64,000 bases of DNA, from contig JAGFNQ010000870.1 in assembly GCA_024364735.1 (NCBI GenBank), positions 19,176-83,175 of the forward strand. Reading direction: 5' to 3'. Source of the DNA: Boesenbergia rotunda. Taxonomy: Eukaryota > Streptophyta > Magnoliopsida > Zingiberales > Zingiberaceae. Position 1 is the stretch's first letter; each line of letters opens with the position of its first letter. Positions 32,297-43,237 of this stretch are shown piece after piece. The position numbers were made by a program, and so were the translations under genes. The notes under the pieces are model-generated. The model did no database searches. It was given only the letters and a program-made list of their open reading frames with translations, and was not told where the DNA came from.

Positions 32297-33230
32297 AATC
32301 AGTGTCCGTCAAAGGTACGGAAAATTTACGTTCGTAAAAATTTCCAAATTATTGCACAGTCTTTCAAGTATGTTAATAACTTAGATAAATCTGTTGATTT
32401 TTCTGATAAACTAGATCTGTTGCATAATCAACTTAGGGTATTGCATGATCACTTACCAAAGGTAGACAATAATAAATTATCATAAATTAATTCTTTAATT
32501 GTCAATATCAATGCAATGATTTTTAAAATTAATTCTGATAATATTGAAGTCAATTCTGATAATATTGAAGTTAATTCTGATAATATTGAAATTAATTCTG
32601 ATAATGTTGGAATTAACTCTGAAAATGATATTGTAACTGATAATTCTCATAATGTTATTGATAATGATGAGATAGAAATAAATAATTCTTTAATGTCTAA
32701 TATTTCAAATAATATTGACAATATTCTTGAGGATAATAATGATATTTCTGAGAATATTAAAATTATTTCTGAGGATAATAATGATATATCTGAGAATATT
32801 AAAATTATTTCTGAAGATAATTAGGATATTTATGAAAATAGTGGAGATGAAATCTTTTTAGATAATAATTTAATTATTTTCTTGGATAATCCTGAAAATA
32901 ATTATAAAACATTAACTAGTAGCCCTGAAAATTACTCCACCTACTATGAAGATATAGAAGGATATGATTTTGATAATGAGGATGAAGAGGAAATTGAATT
33001 TTCTAGAATCAAGGCTATAGTGAATAAAATTTACAAAAATTCAAACAAATCAGAATTGTTAGAAAAATTTGAAAAATTAAATAAAGAAGAAATAGTAGAT
33101 AAGTCAGAAAATTTTAAAATCATGAAAATGATGAAATTAAACCCATAACTTTTAATTAACCTAGATATTTTGAAACATAAATCAAGTTAAATCTTAAAAA
33201 CCTTAATTAAATTTTAATTAATTTTTAACA
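32297..33230 (+). pseudogene. Element G internal region: CCHC end and acidic Asn-rich repeats
   Basis: The frame that completes the split second zinc knuckle (tgt at 32303) continues without a shift to 33148, broken only by TAA near 32482 and TAG at 32822. It encodes a basic stretch, then low-complexity acidic sequence: five copies of a 7-residue unit like NSDNIEV (32525-32625) and two of a 14-residue unit like DISENIKIISEDNN. It ends in a Glu/Lys-rich region. Very AT-rich compared with its neighbours. I do not recognise this protein; it is not a usual copia gag-pol continuation. An AT-rich untranslated stretch follows to the junction with I. Confidence 0.5.
32525..32810 (+). repeat. In-frame 21-nt and 42-nt coding repeats
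   Basis: A 21-nt unit (AATTCTGATAATATTGAAGT type) is repeated about five times, and a 42-nt unit twice, all in multiples of three, so the repeat grew while the frame was under coding constraint. Confidence 0.8.
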
Positions 33231-33805
33231 AGGCAATGGTCAAGCAGAAGTGGTAAACCGAGATATTATCAGGGGGCTCAAGATAAAGTTAGACCATGTT
33301 GAGGCAGCAGGGTCAAAGAGCTCCCAAGCATTCTATGGTCATACCACACCACTCCCAAAGAATGAACAGGTCAGAGTCTTTTAAATTTGGTGTATGGAGC
33401 GGAAGCGATAATTCCAGTGGAGATAGGCGATGAATTCATCTGGCAGCAACACTACAATAAAGAAGATAATAATCAGGAATGGCTGATCGACCTGGACCTG
33501 GTCACAGAAGTGCGAGACAAGGCGGCCACCTGACTAGTTCATATCGGCAACGTATGCAACAAGCGTACAATCGTTGAGTGATCACCTGAACTTTTCAAGT
33601 TGGAGATAAGGTCTGGAAAAGAATCAAGCTGGTCGGCGACCCCAAAAAGCTCAAGCCACAGTGGAACGCACCCTACATTGTTGTCAAAAAGCTCATTGGA
33701 GCTTGCTATTATCTACAAGACGACGAGGGTAAAAAGATGGATAGACCATGGCATGCAAATCACCTTTAGCCATATCATACTCGGTGAGCCTTGGGAGATA
33801 TAATA
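33231..33805 (+). pseudogene. Gypsy Tat-type integrase C-terminal end, element I
   Basis: Read in shifting frames this gives NGQAEVVNRDIIRGLK and KLDHVEAAG, then a PYIVVKKLIGACYYLQDDEG and PWHANHL stretch. These match the integrase core end and the GPF/GPY-type C-terminus of Tat-lineage Ty3/gypsy elements, and the last one closes the pol ORF. Many stops and shifts. The 5' part of this element is missing at the junction near 33230. Confidence 0.7.
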
Positions 33806-33879
33806 TGTATTTGTATGAATGTTTGTACTGATTTGCAGTTCAGTAATGAAAGAAACAAATGAAATGTCTCATCAAGGCC

Positions 33880-35830
33880 CGATGCAATAGCTTGAAGAAC
33901 CTACCATCTTGTGGTGCCGAGGATGCCCGAGATGAGTAGGCCTGGTCGTAGTGTCGAGGATGCCTGACCAGAAGAAGCATAAACTCCTACCATTTCGTGG
34001 TGCCGAGGATGCTCGAGATGAGTAGGCCTGGCTGAGGTGCCAAGGATGCCCAACCAGGAGGACTTGAAGATCCTACCATCTTGTGGTGCCGAGGATGCCC
34101 GAGATGACTAGGCCTGGCTGAGGTGCCATGGATGCTCGGACAGGAGGACATGAAGATCCTACCATCTCGTGGTGCCGAGGATACCCGAGATGTATAGGTC
34201 TGGTCGTGGTGTCGAGGATGCCCGACCAGGAGGAGCATAAAATCCCTACCATCTCGTGGTACCAAGGATACCCGAGATGAGTAGAGTTGGCAGAGGTGTC
34301 GAGGATGGCCGTCCAGGAACAGGTGAAGCTCCTACCATCTATTGGTGTCGAGGATGCCCGAGATGTGGGGACTTAGTCGTGGTTCCGAGGATGCCCGACC
34401 AGGAGTTGCCTAAATCTCTACCGTCTCGTGGTGTCGAGGATGCCCGAGCCAAGTAGACCTGGCCGAGGTGTCGAGGATGCCCGGCCAGGAACAGGTGAAG
34501 CCCTAACCATCTCGTGGTGCTGAGGATGCCCGAGATGTGGGGACCTAGTCATGGTGCCGAGGATGACCAATCAGGAGTAGTCTAAATCTCTACAGTCTCA
34601 CGGTGCCGAGGATGCCTGAGACGAGTAGACCTGGCCGAGGTGCCGAGGATGCCCGGCCAGGAATAGGTGAAGCTCCTACCATCTCGTGGTGCCGAGCATG
34701 CCGAGATGTGGGGATCTGGTCATGGTGCCGTGGATACCCGAAATAAGTAGACTTGGCCGAGATGCCGAGGATGCCCGGCCAGGAATAGGAGAAGCTCCTA
34801 CCATCTTGTGGTGCCGAGGATGCCCGAGATGTGGGGACCTGGTCATGGTGCTGAGGATGCCAACCAGGAGTAGCCTAAATCTCTACCGTCTCATGGTGCC
34901 AAGGATGCCTGAGACGAGTAGACCTGGACGATGTGCCGAGGATGCCCGGCCAGGAACAGGTGAAGCTCCTACCATCTCGTGGTGCCGAGGATGCCCGAGA
35001 TGTGGGGACCTGGTCGTGGTGCCGAGGATGCTCAACCAGGAGTATCCTAAATCTCTACCGTCTCACGGTGCCGAGGATGCTCGAGACATGTAGACCTGGC
35101 CGAGATACCGAGGATGCTCGGATAGTAACAGATGAAGCTCCTACCATCTCGTGGTGTCGAGGATGCATGAGATATGGTGACCTAGCCGTGGTGCCAAGGA
35201 TGCCCGACTAGGAGTAGCCTAAATCTCTATGGTGTCGTGGTTCCGAGGATGCCCGAGACGAGTAGACCTGGCTGTGGTGCCGAGGATGGCTGGCCAGGAA
35301 TAGGTGAAGCTCCTACCATCTCGTGGGGCCGAGGATACCCGAGATGTGGGGACCTGGTCGTGGTGCGGAGGATGCCCGACCAAGAGTACCCTAAATCTCT
35401 ACCATCTTGTGGTGCCGAGGATGCCCGAGACGAGTAGACTTGGCCAATGTGTCGAGGATGCCCGGTCAAGAATAGGTGAAGCTCCTCCCATCTTGTGGTG
35501 TTGAGGATGCTCGAGATGTGTGGACCTGGTCATGGTGCCAAGGATACCAGACCAGGAGTAGCCTAAATCTCTAGCGTCTCATGGTGCCGAGGATGCCCGA
35601 GAAGAGTAGACCTGGCCGAGGTGCTGAGGAAGCCCGACAAGGAACATGTGAAGCTCCTATCATCTCGTGGTTCTGAGGATACCCAAGGTGTGTGGACCTG
35701 GTCGTGGTGCCTTGGATGCCGGACCAGGAATAGCCGAAATCTTTATTGTCTCGCGGTGCCGAGGATGCCCAAGACGGGTAGACTTGGCCAAGGTGTAGAC
35801 GATGCCTGACTAGAGACGAGTAAGCTTGAG
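33880..35830. repeat. 171-bp tandem array of constant-loop hairpins (Tat 3' region)
   Basis: About eleven copies of a 170-172 bp higher-order unit, for example with GTGAAGCTCCTACCATCT near 34323, 34493, 34667, 34961, 35133, 35303, 35475 and 35647; one unit near 34790 is shortened. Each unit has four subunits built on TGGTGCCGAGGATGCC as an apparent loop, flanked by different complementary arms: CATCTCG/CGAGATG, CCTGGTCG/CGACCAGG, CGTCTCG/CGAGACG, CCTGGCCG/CGGCCAGG. Short open frames through it are by-products of the repeat. Position right after a Tat pol fits the known hypervariable 3' untranslated region of these elements. Confidence 0.88.
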
Positions 35831-36332
35831 CATGACACTGAGGAAGTGCTGTCGGGAATAACTTGGACCTATATCATCTGGAGTTGCGGACGACACCAGA
35901 TGTACATCGGCCTAGGCGAAGTGTTGAACAGGCCGAGTCCTGTCCTTACTCGCACAGACGGTTAACCACACATTAAATCCTTGTCTCCTCCCTGATGTTA
36001 GATCTCGCGTTTGTAATGAAGTCTATATGGGAGAAGATGCGAGGAAGGATACGCAGCACATGGGCAAAGAGATATAGAAGATGAATATATTTCATTCATA
36101 GGTGAAGGTTACATTTGGAATACATCCAATCAAGCACAGAAGACCAACATAAGCTAGAGTTACATTTGAAGAAAAAGAGACAGAAGACAAATATATTCAA
36201 GAAAAGGGGCAGAAGATAAAGGCATACTATTCACACTTGGGGTACAGAAGATTTCATTCAAAATTATAGATTACATCTGAGGTACATACAAAAGGAAAAA
36301 AATAAGTACAAAAAATAAAAGGCAGCGCAGGT
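35831..36332. other. Spacer between tandem array and antisense ORF, element I
   Basis: Non-coding on both strands. Contains short repeats of GGTGAAGGTTACATTTGGAATACA type (about 36100-36300: TACATTTG and AGAAGA recur). Confidence 0.4.
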
Positions 36333-37668
36333 TTAGGAGGAGCCATACAGTTCTTTGTCTTTAGTCGAGAGCTCATCCCAAACTTGATCGACGCTCATGA
36401 AGCTCAGGTCCACCTCCGGCTTCAGCACTATTGCTCTTTGGACTTGCTGGATGACATTGTTAAAGCCCTGTTTCAGGCACTTTAGGACCTGTCCAGCTAG
36501 GATGTCGCCGAATTCATCGGATTAGAGGAACCAGGCCTTAAATTCTACCTCAGCCTCTATATGTCAGGACTCTTCGTCAGCTTTGTATTTTTGAAGTTCT
36601 TCTAAAGTTGCGTCCCTACCTGTCTTCAACTCTGCCGCCTCGGAGGATAGACGGTCTCGAACTGTCTACCTCGAGTTGCTCTACACTCGCCCGGAGATGC
36701 GATTTGGCATGCTCCAAATATTTCTGCAGGAGGCAGACATACTCTGACAGCTTAGACTCCCATTCCTTGAAGCTCCCCTTCTTGTGAGATAAGTGGCTCA
36801 CCTCGTTAGTAAGAGTCATCGCCAGCCCTGATAGGAGGTGCTCCCGGTAGAGAGAGCTATGCAGAGAGGACTCAAAGGTCAACAGGGAGTCCATGTTGTC
36901 CTCCACCTTAAGCCGAAGACCCCTATTGACCTCTGCCTGCATTATACTTCCTTGCAAGCTCGGTAGACCTCTGCCTCTAATTCGGCTACCTGTTGGCGCA
37001 AGGCGTCGGTCTCCTGCTCGGAGGATAGGTGGCTACCTAGGGAAACACATTCGGGCGCGGCATGCCACAGCAAATAATAAGAGTTAGAAAAAGTAAACAA
37101 TAATAAGAGGAAAGCACCGGACCTTTACTTTGAGGAGGGACTCGTGCAAGCGGGTGATTAGCCTAGTTGATGCGCTGGGTCTCCTCCCTCGCGCGGCGTC
37201 ACAACCCCTCCAAGAAGATGTGCCTTTGGTTTGGCAATGGGGTTGGTTGCTTGGAGCTTCGAGGGGCACTCTCGAGGGCCCCGGTATATCCTCTTTTGTG
37301 CTGGAGGCTCCCCCAGAAGTTCGACCCTCAACGGAGGCCTCCCTCAGCTCCACTGACTGAGGGCCCAGGGAGGTCGCCTTCTCCGCTGCCTTTACCATCC
37401 GGCGCAGGTGGGCACAAGTGAGTGTGGGCTTGACGAGCCTCACCATCTTGCCCTTGAGGTTGCTAGAGGTCTCGGCGACTTCGGAGTGGACCTCGACCTC
37501 GCTTGCCGGTGGTGCAATAGCTGGTGCCGCCCTCCAGTAGTGCGTGGAGAGAGGAACATTGTCCTCCTTGTCCGTCGCCACCCTGACCGAGTGGGTTCTA
37601 TTTTGTGGAGGTGCCGAAGGGACCGCGGGCTTTCGACTATGGTCTTCTAGTGCATTTTCTTCCTCCAC
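36333..37668 (-). pseudogene. Antisense additional ORF (aORF) of Tat-type element I
   Basis: Opposite in strand to the integrase remnant and downstream of it. From 37668 a 194-codon frame gives a Pro/Ala/Ser-rich N-terminus (EVAETSSNLKGKMVRLVK). Next come a coiled coil read between 37036 and 36960 (ETDALRQQVAELEAEVY) and a frame at 36957-36616 (LTNEVSHLSHKKGSFKEWESKL). A C-terminal piece to TAA at 36333-36335 follows (CLKQGFNNVIQQVQRAIVLK). GTAAAG near 37128 and TTTCCCTAG ending at 37037 could bound a 92-bp intron, but the joined frames do not fit cleanly. Some Tat/Retand elements carry such antisense ORFs of unknown function. The N-terminus may continue beyond 37701, where K0 inserted. Confidence 0.6.
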
Positions 37669-37701
37669 CCCTCCTCAGCAGGCAGAATGAGGCACGACCG
37701 C

Positions 37702-39224
37702 TATTAGGATGTATACTAAAAGCCTAGATTTAATATAGACATCTACATTTTGGAATGAGAATCACATGATCATTATTTGCATATTTATATTGGCATTTAT
37801 GTGCATATTATCTAATACTTTAGATTGTAGATAACATGGTGTGTGGTGCCACATAGAAGATCATATTATCAGTCCCTTGTAGAGTATAAGTAAAGACTCA
37901 CAACCTAGATGATTTTGGACAAACCATTGGCATGGTTGTTATCTTGACCATAGAATTACACTAGTACACTTTGTGTGTATTGAGCAGGATCAATATAGAG
38001 GTGTTTCAATTTATATTTACTATATAATTGAATCAGAGCTCAGATATTATGGAGTACATGCACTTAATCCCGATATAATAACGGGCACATATACTTAATA
38101 TTTATTTTTTTGATTTACCTATGGGTGAGATTTATTTATTAAATCGATAGGCCTGGTAAGTTGGAAAATAATATTATTTACATGGTGTGCCGTTAATTAT
38201 AGAAGAAAATCATGTCCTGATGAGTCAGGTTGATGATGTCCCCTTGAGGAGCTCATAAAGCTCATCATGTTAAATCCTACAGGTGGACTTGGTCCGACAT
38301 GATGATAAGTTGAGTGGTACTACTCATGGAGTTAGATATTAATTAATTAAATTGTCAGTAATTTAATTAATTAATGGACATTCGATATCTTAAACACGGG
38401 GAGATTTTGTACACATAATAGACGGAGCCCATATTTAATTATGTAGGTTGGTGAGATAGATCATGGTGATCCTTTAGTTGATTGGATCATCATTAATGGA
38501 TTGGGCTTTGATCCATTTGGTGGCCAAGACCCAACTCCTCATCATGGTCCCTATTGTAGCCTATAAATACCTCATGTGTCATGAGACCAAGGTATCCAAT
38601 TAACCTAATTCTCTCCTCTCCTCTCCACTTCTCTCTCTCTCCTAGGGTTAGGGCGCCGGCGGTGAAGAAGAAGAAGGAGAGCACTCTTCTCTACTCTTCT
38701 CATTTCTTCTCTCCTCCTAAGGCTTGGGCAAGAAAGCAAGGAAGTGTTCTCTTCATCTTCCTTGGTCGGAGGAAGCTTGTGAGGGAGAAGGGAAGCGCCG
38801 ACGACAACCATCTTCTTGCTTGGCCGGCGGCGCAAGGTGAAGAAGAAGAGAACTTCTTCTTCCAAGGTGGCCGGCGGCAGCTACAAGCAAGGAGAAGAAG
38901 GGAGAGTCTTCTTCCAAGGTGGTCTGTGGCAGCTACAAGTGATGTCCATCCCTTGCTTGGCCGGCGGCACAAGGGAAGAAGATGAAGAAGTCTTCTTCCA
39001 AGGTGGCCGGCGGTAACTTCTTCCAAGGGTTGCCAGCGGTGCAAGGTGAAGAATAAAGAGGGTTTTCTTTTGGTGGCCAGCTGTGCAAGGTGGAGAAGAA
39101 ACTCCTCTTCCATTGATGGTCGGCAAGCAAAGGTGGAGAGAAGAAGATCACTTCTTTCTTCTAGGATTTCGGTGTAACCTTAGAGGAAGAAGTTGGTTGC
39201 CTTGGTAACTTCGGTTCTTGGAAG
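37702..39224 (+). mobile_element. 5' LTR of copia element K0, first part
   Basis: Starts TATTAGGATGTATAC, where the relatives have TGTTAGGATGTATAC (first dinucleotide TG changed to TA). TATAAATA at 38562-38569. A leader of repeated GAAGAAGTCTTCTTCC and GGTGGCCGGCGGC blocks (38640-39110) gives spurious open frames on both strands. It is cut at 39224 by K1 and resumes at 63353; total about 1.94 kb. Confidence 0.88.
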
Positions 39225-41282
39225 TGAAAGGAGCCGCTAGGGTATGGCTCGGCGGGTTTCCTAAGCGAACATGAGGTCGAACATGAGAGACCTCTCCATG
39301 TCTACAGATTAAAAATTTAACCCGAATGAAGATCCGTCTCCCAAACGACCGTCTCGTCATCATATCAATTGATTCATGTTACAAATTAGCCAAACACAAA
39401 GGTAAGGCCTTGTAACTTCCCAAATCAATTGACCGCGAAAAAGACGGCGAGCGGATCACTAGTATTTGTGTTTATCTTCGGGGTCCATGACATAATTAAT
39501 TATCATACAAGTAATTGATGAACAATTAACGAGCAATGATAACTAATTAATAACACATGCAATAACAATATATCACATGAAATGATAGAAACTAATAAGG
39601 AGCCAAAGAGAGATATACCTCGTCTTTTACCTCGTAGTCTTCTACTGTATGACCCTCCCCTACTGGAGGTCGTGTGGGCGACGATCTACCAAGACACGGA
39701 ATCACCAAGGGATCTCTTTCTTCCCCTCCCTAGCTTGGCCGAAACCCTAGGAGAGAGAAGAATATCTACTTCTTCCTCCTTCCTTGGACCCGCCGGAAAC
39801 CTAGCTTCCAAGGGAGTCACCGCCGGCGATCTTCCTTCGTCTCTTCTCTTACTCGTGCTGCCACAAAGAGAGGAAGAAGAAGGAGCGTAGGAAGAGAGAA
39901 GAAATCGACTCAAAGTCTTTCTTCCTTCTTCTTCCTTGCGCCGGCCGCTGGAAATCCAATCCCCTCTCCAATGCGCCACCGGCTCGACTCCCTGCTTCTA
40001 GGAGACGCCAGCCAATGGAGAAGAGATCAAGGTCAAGGAAGAAGCACTGAAAGGAGAAGAGAATCAACTCCTTCCCACCAAACTCCTACTGGCTGCTCCC
40101 CTTTCTCCCTCTCGCCGCCGACGACTATAAAAGAAGGACGAACTTCTTTTATCCCTCGCCGCTGGCCACTATTCTTCTCTCTGAAGGAATGCTCACACCC
40201 AAGGGAAGGAACTGGAGAAGAAATCCAAGAGGAAGAGGTTTCCTTTCCTCACCCGACACCTCCTTCTCCTCCACACCCACCGGCGGCAATAAAACCCTAG
40301 GAGAGAGAGAAAACTTGAGAGGAAATCCAAAGGAGAGACTTGGGGTTTGATATGGATGATTAGCCTTGGTTTCATGATACCATGGGGTATTTATATGGCT
40401 ATGATAGGGACCATGAGGAGGAGTAGGGTCTTGGCCCACTAATGGATCAAATCCAATCCATTAATGGAGATCCATTCCACTAAAGGATCCCATTGAACTT
40501 CCTTACCAGCCTCCATATTTTCATATGGGCTCCACATATTATGAGCACATTCATCTCCCCGTGTTTAAGATATTGAATGCCTATCGATTAATTTAAATTA
40601 CTGACAATTTTAATTAATCATCCTCTTGATCCTTGACTAGTACCACTCAACATTTTCATCATTTTGGACCATAGTCCACTTGCAAGATTTTGCATAATGA
40701 ACCTTATGAGCTCATCAAGGGGGCATCATCATCCCGACTCACTAGGACACGGATTCCGTCAATAATCAATGACATACGATGTAGATAATATTATTTCCCA
40801 ACTTACCGGGCCTATCGATTTAGCAGAATAAATCTCGTCGATTGGTAAATCAAAGAAATAATAATTAAATATACATGCCTGTTATTATATCAAAATTTAG
40901 AGATTGTACTCCATAATAAAATCGAGGTCTAATTGAATTATAAAGTCAGTATAAATTGGATGACCTCTATTTTGGTCCTGCTCAATACACACAAAGCGCA
41001 CTAGTGTAATTCTATGGTTAAGACAAATCACACCTAATTACACTACAATCATCCCGATGGTTTTTCCAACTCCATCTCGGTTGTGAGCCTCTTACTTATA
41101 CTCTGCAAGAAACTGATAACATGATCTTCTATGTGTCACCACACACCATGTTATCTATAATGCAAAGTATCAAACATTTTGTGCACATACTAATATAAAT
41201 ATGCAACCTGTGATTATGTGATTCTCTTTCAAAATGTAGATGTTCTTATACAAAATCAAGGCTTTTAGTATACATCCTAACA
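39225..41282 (-). mobile_element. Outer 3' LTR of copia element K1
   Basis: Starts TGAAAGGAGCCGC and ends TACATCCTAACA. TSD GGAAG at 39220-39224 and 63348-63352. 2058 bp; reverse-strand TATA box at 40388-40395. It keeps the uninterrupted target sites of M (near 40026) and N (near 40207). The long purine/CT leader creates open frames (39582-40300) with no protein similarity. Confidence 0.9.
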
Positions 41283-41288
41283 ATCTCC
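41283..41288 (-). other. Six-base remnant between two K1 LTRs
   Basis: ATCTCC (GGAGAT on the element strand) looks like the end of a polypurine tract and is all that separates the outer LTR from the next one. Confidence 0.5.
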
Positions 41289-43127
41289 TGATGGTTGCGG
41301 CTTGGCGGGCTTCCTAAGCGAATACTTGGTCGTCCTTGAGAGACCTCCCCATGTCTAAGAATTAAAAATTAATCCGAATGGAGACCCATCTCCCAAACGA
41401 CCATATTGTCATCGTATCAATCGGTTCGAATTACAACTTAGCCAATCTCAAAGATCGAGCCTTGTAATTCGCCTAACTGATCGACCGCGAAAAAGATGAC
41501 GAGTGGATCACCGATTTTTGTGTTTATAATCAGGGTACAATAATTAATTATTAACAATGATTAACAAATAATCATGAACATAATAATTAATTAACATGCC
41601 ACATAAAATGATAGAACTAATCAAGGGAGCCAAGACAGAAATATACTTCTCATTACCTCGTAGACTTCTACCTTATGTACCTTCCCTCTTGGACGTCATG
41701 TGGGCGACGAGCTACCAAGAACCGGAATCACCAAGGGCTCCAAACACCTCATTCTTCCACTAGCTGAAACCCTAGATCTAGTGTTCTCACCTCCCAAGCT
41801 TCTTCTTCTCCTAGCTTGCGCCGCCGACCACTCCAAGGTCTCCAAGGTGTCTCGGTCGCAAGCTCACTGACCGGAGAAGATGATGGAAGGTGAAGAAGTG
41901 GATGAGGAAGGAAGAATAACATCTTCCCTAAACCCGCCGCTGACCCTCTACTCTTCTCCCATGCCGCTGGCGCTCTTGCGCCCTCCTTCCTTGCCGCCGA
42001 TCACTTCCCGACCTCCTCAAGGTGGCTCCGGCCACAAGTTGGAAGAGGAGAAGGTTCTCCCTTTCCTTGCGCCCCTCACCGAGAGGGAAGAAAAGAAGAA
42101 CAAGAAGAGGAAAAAAAATCTCTTCTTGTGTTGCCGCTGGCGCCCTAGGAGAGAGAAAGAGAAGGAGAGGAGAGGAGAGAAAGACCAAGGGTTTAATGTA
42201 TTGGATTAGCCTCAGTTTCTTGATTTCATGGGGTATATATAGGGCTAAGGTAGGGACCATGAGGAGGAGTTGGGTCTTGGCCCACTAATGGGTCCAAATC
42301 CAATCCATTAATGAAGATCCATTCCACCAAAGGATCTCCATTGAACTTCCTCACCAACCTCCATATTTTCATATGGGCTCCACCTATTATGAGTACATCC
42401 ATCTCCCCGTGTTTAAGATATCGAATGCCCATCGATTAATTTAAATTACTGATGATTTTAATTAATCAACTTCTATCTCCTTGACTAGTACCGCTCAACC
42501 TTATTATCATGTCGGATCAAATCCACCTGCAGGGTTTAATATGATGAACCTTATGAGCTCATCAAGGGGGCATCATCATCCCAACTCACCAGGACATAGA
42601 TTTCGTCAATAAGAAACAACACACCATATAATTAATATTATTTCCCAACTTACCGGGACTATCGATTTAACAGAATAAATCTCGCCCATTGGTAAATCAA
42701 AGATATAAAATGCTAGATATACATGCCCGTTATTATATCGGGATTTAGAGATTGTACTCCATAATAATCCGAGGTTCGATCCAATTATAAAGTCAGTACA
42801 AATTGGATCACCTCTAATTTGGTCCTGCTCAATGCACAGAAAGCGCACTAGTGTAATTCTATGGTCAAGACAGACCACACCTAATTACACTACAACCATC
42901 CCGATGGTTTGTCCAACTCCATCTCGATTGTGAGCCTCTGCTAATACTCTGCAAGGGACTAATAACATGATCTTTTATGTGTCACCACACACCATGTTAT
43001 CTACAATGCAAAGTATCAGACAATTATGCATATACTAATATAAACATGCACCAGAGTTGTTGTGATTCTCTTTCAAAATGTGGATGTCCATACAAAAAAG
43101 GCAAGACTTTTAGTATACATCCTAACA
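41289..43127 (-). mobile_element. Second, inner LTR of K1
   Basis: Starts TGATGGTTGCGGC and ends TACATCCTAACA, 1839 bp, followed by a polypurine tract and RNase H sequence of K1. Its start resembles the end of K0's LTR (AACCATCA) more than the outer K1 LTR (TGAAAGG), so it is a different subfamily or recombinant. TATA on the reverse strand at 42234-42241. Open frames near 41880-42288 are leader sequence. Confidence 0.85.
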
Positions 43128-43237
43128 TCTCCCACCTATACTAAAAGACTTTGCTGTCCTCAAAATGTCATACATCTGACCCCTTGATCCTCTACATGCC
43201 TAAAAGCTCTCGCTACCAAGGCCTCAGTGAAAAGTTC
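43128..43237 (-). pseudogene. Polypurine tract and RNase H C-terminal tail of K1
   Basis: On the - strand the sequence reads from a degenerate RNase H end (ARAFRHVEDQGVRCM) to a purine tract (AGGTGGGAGA) before the inner LTR. It is the part of K1 left of insertion J. TSD AGTTC of J occupies 43233-43237. Confidence 0.65.

Noticed and set aside
32303..33148. Endogenous pararetrovirus fragment
   Set aside because: AT-rich, CCHC-containing sequence raised the idea, but it follows an LTR and PBS directly, the motif order does not match a coat protein, and no movement protein or RT is seen.
34256..35811. Series of related open frames (VPRMPETSRPG and similar)
   Set aside because: They are translations of the 171-bp tandem array, present on both strands, with no protein-level signal.
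33880..35830. Regularly spaced repeats resembling a CRISPR array
   Set aside because: Units are 171 bp with internal subrepeats, there are no unique spacers, and the context is a plant gypsy element.
38493..40440. Many Ser/Arg/Lys/Glu-rich open frames on both strands (also 41880-42290, 57038-57408, 62118-62443)
   Set aside because: All come from GAAGAAG/CTTCTTC-rich leader sequence in K-family LTRs, which reads open in several frames. No domain or conserved order.
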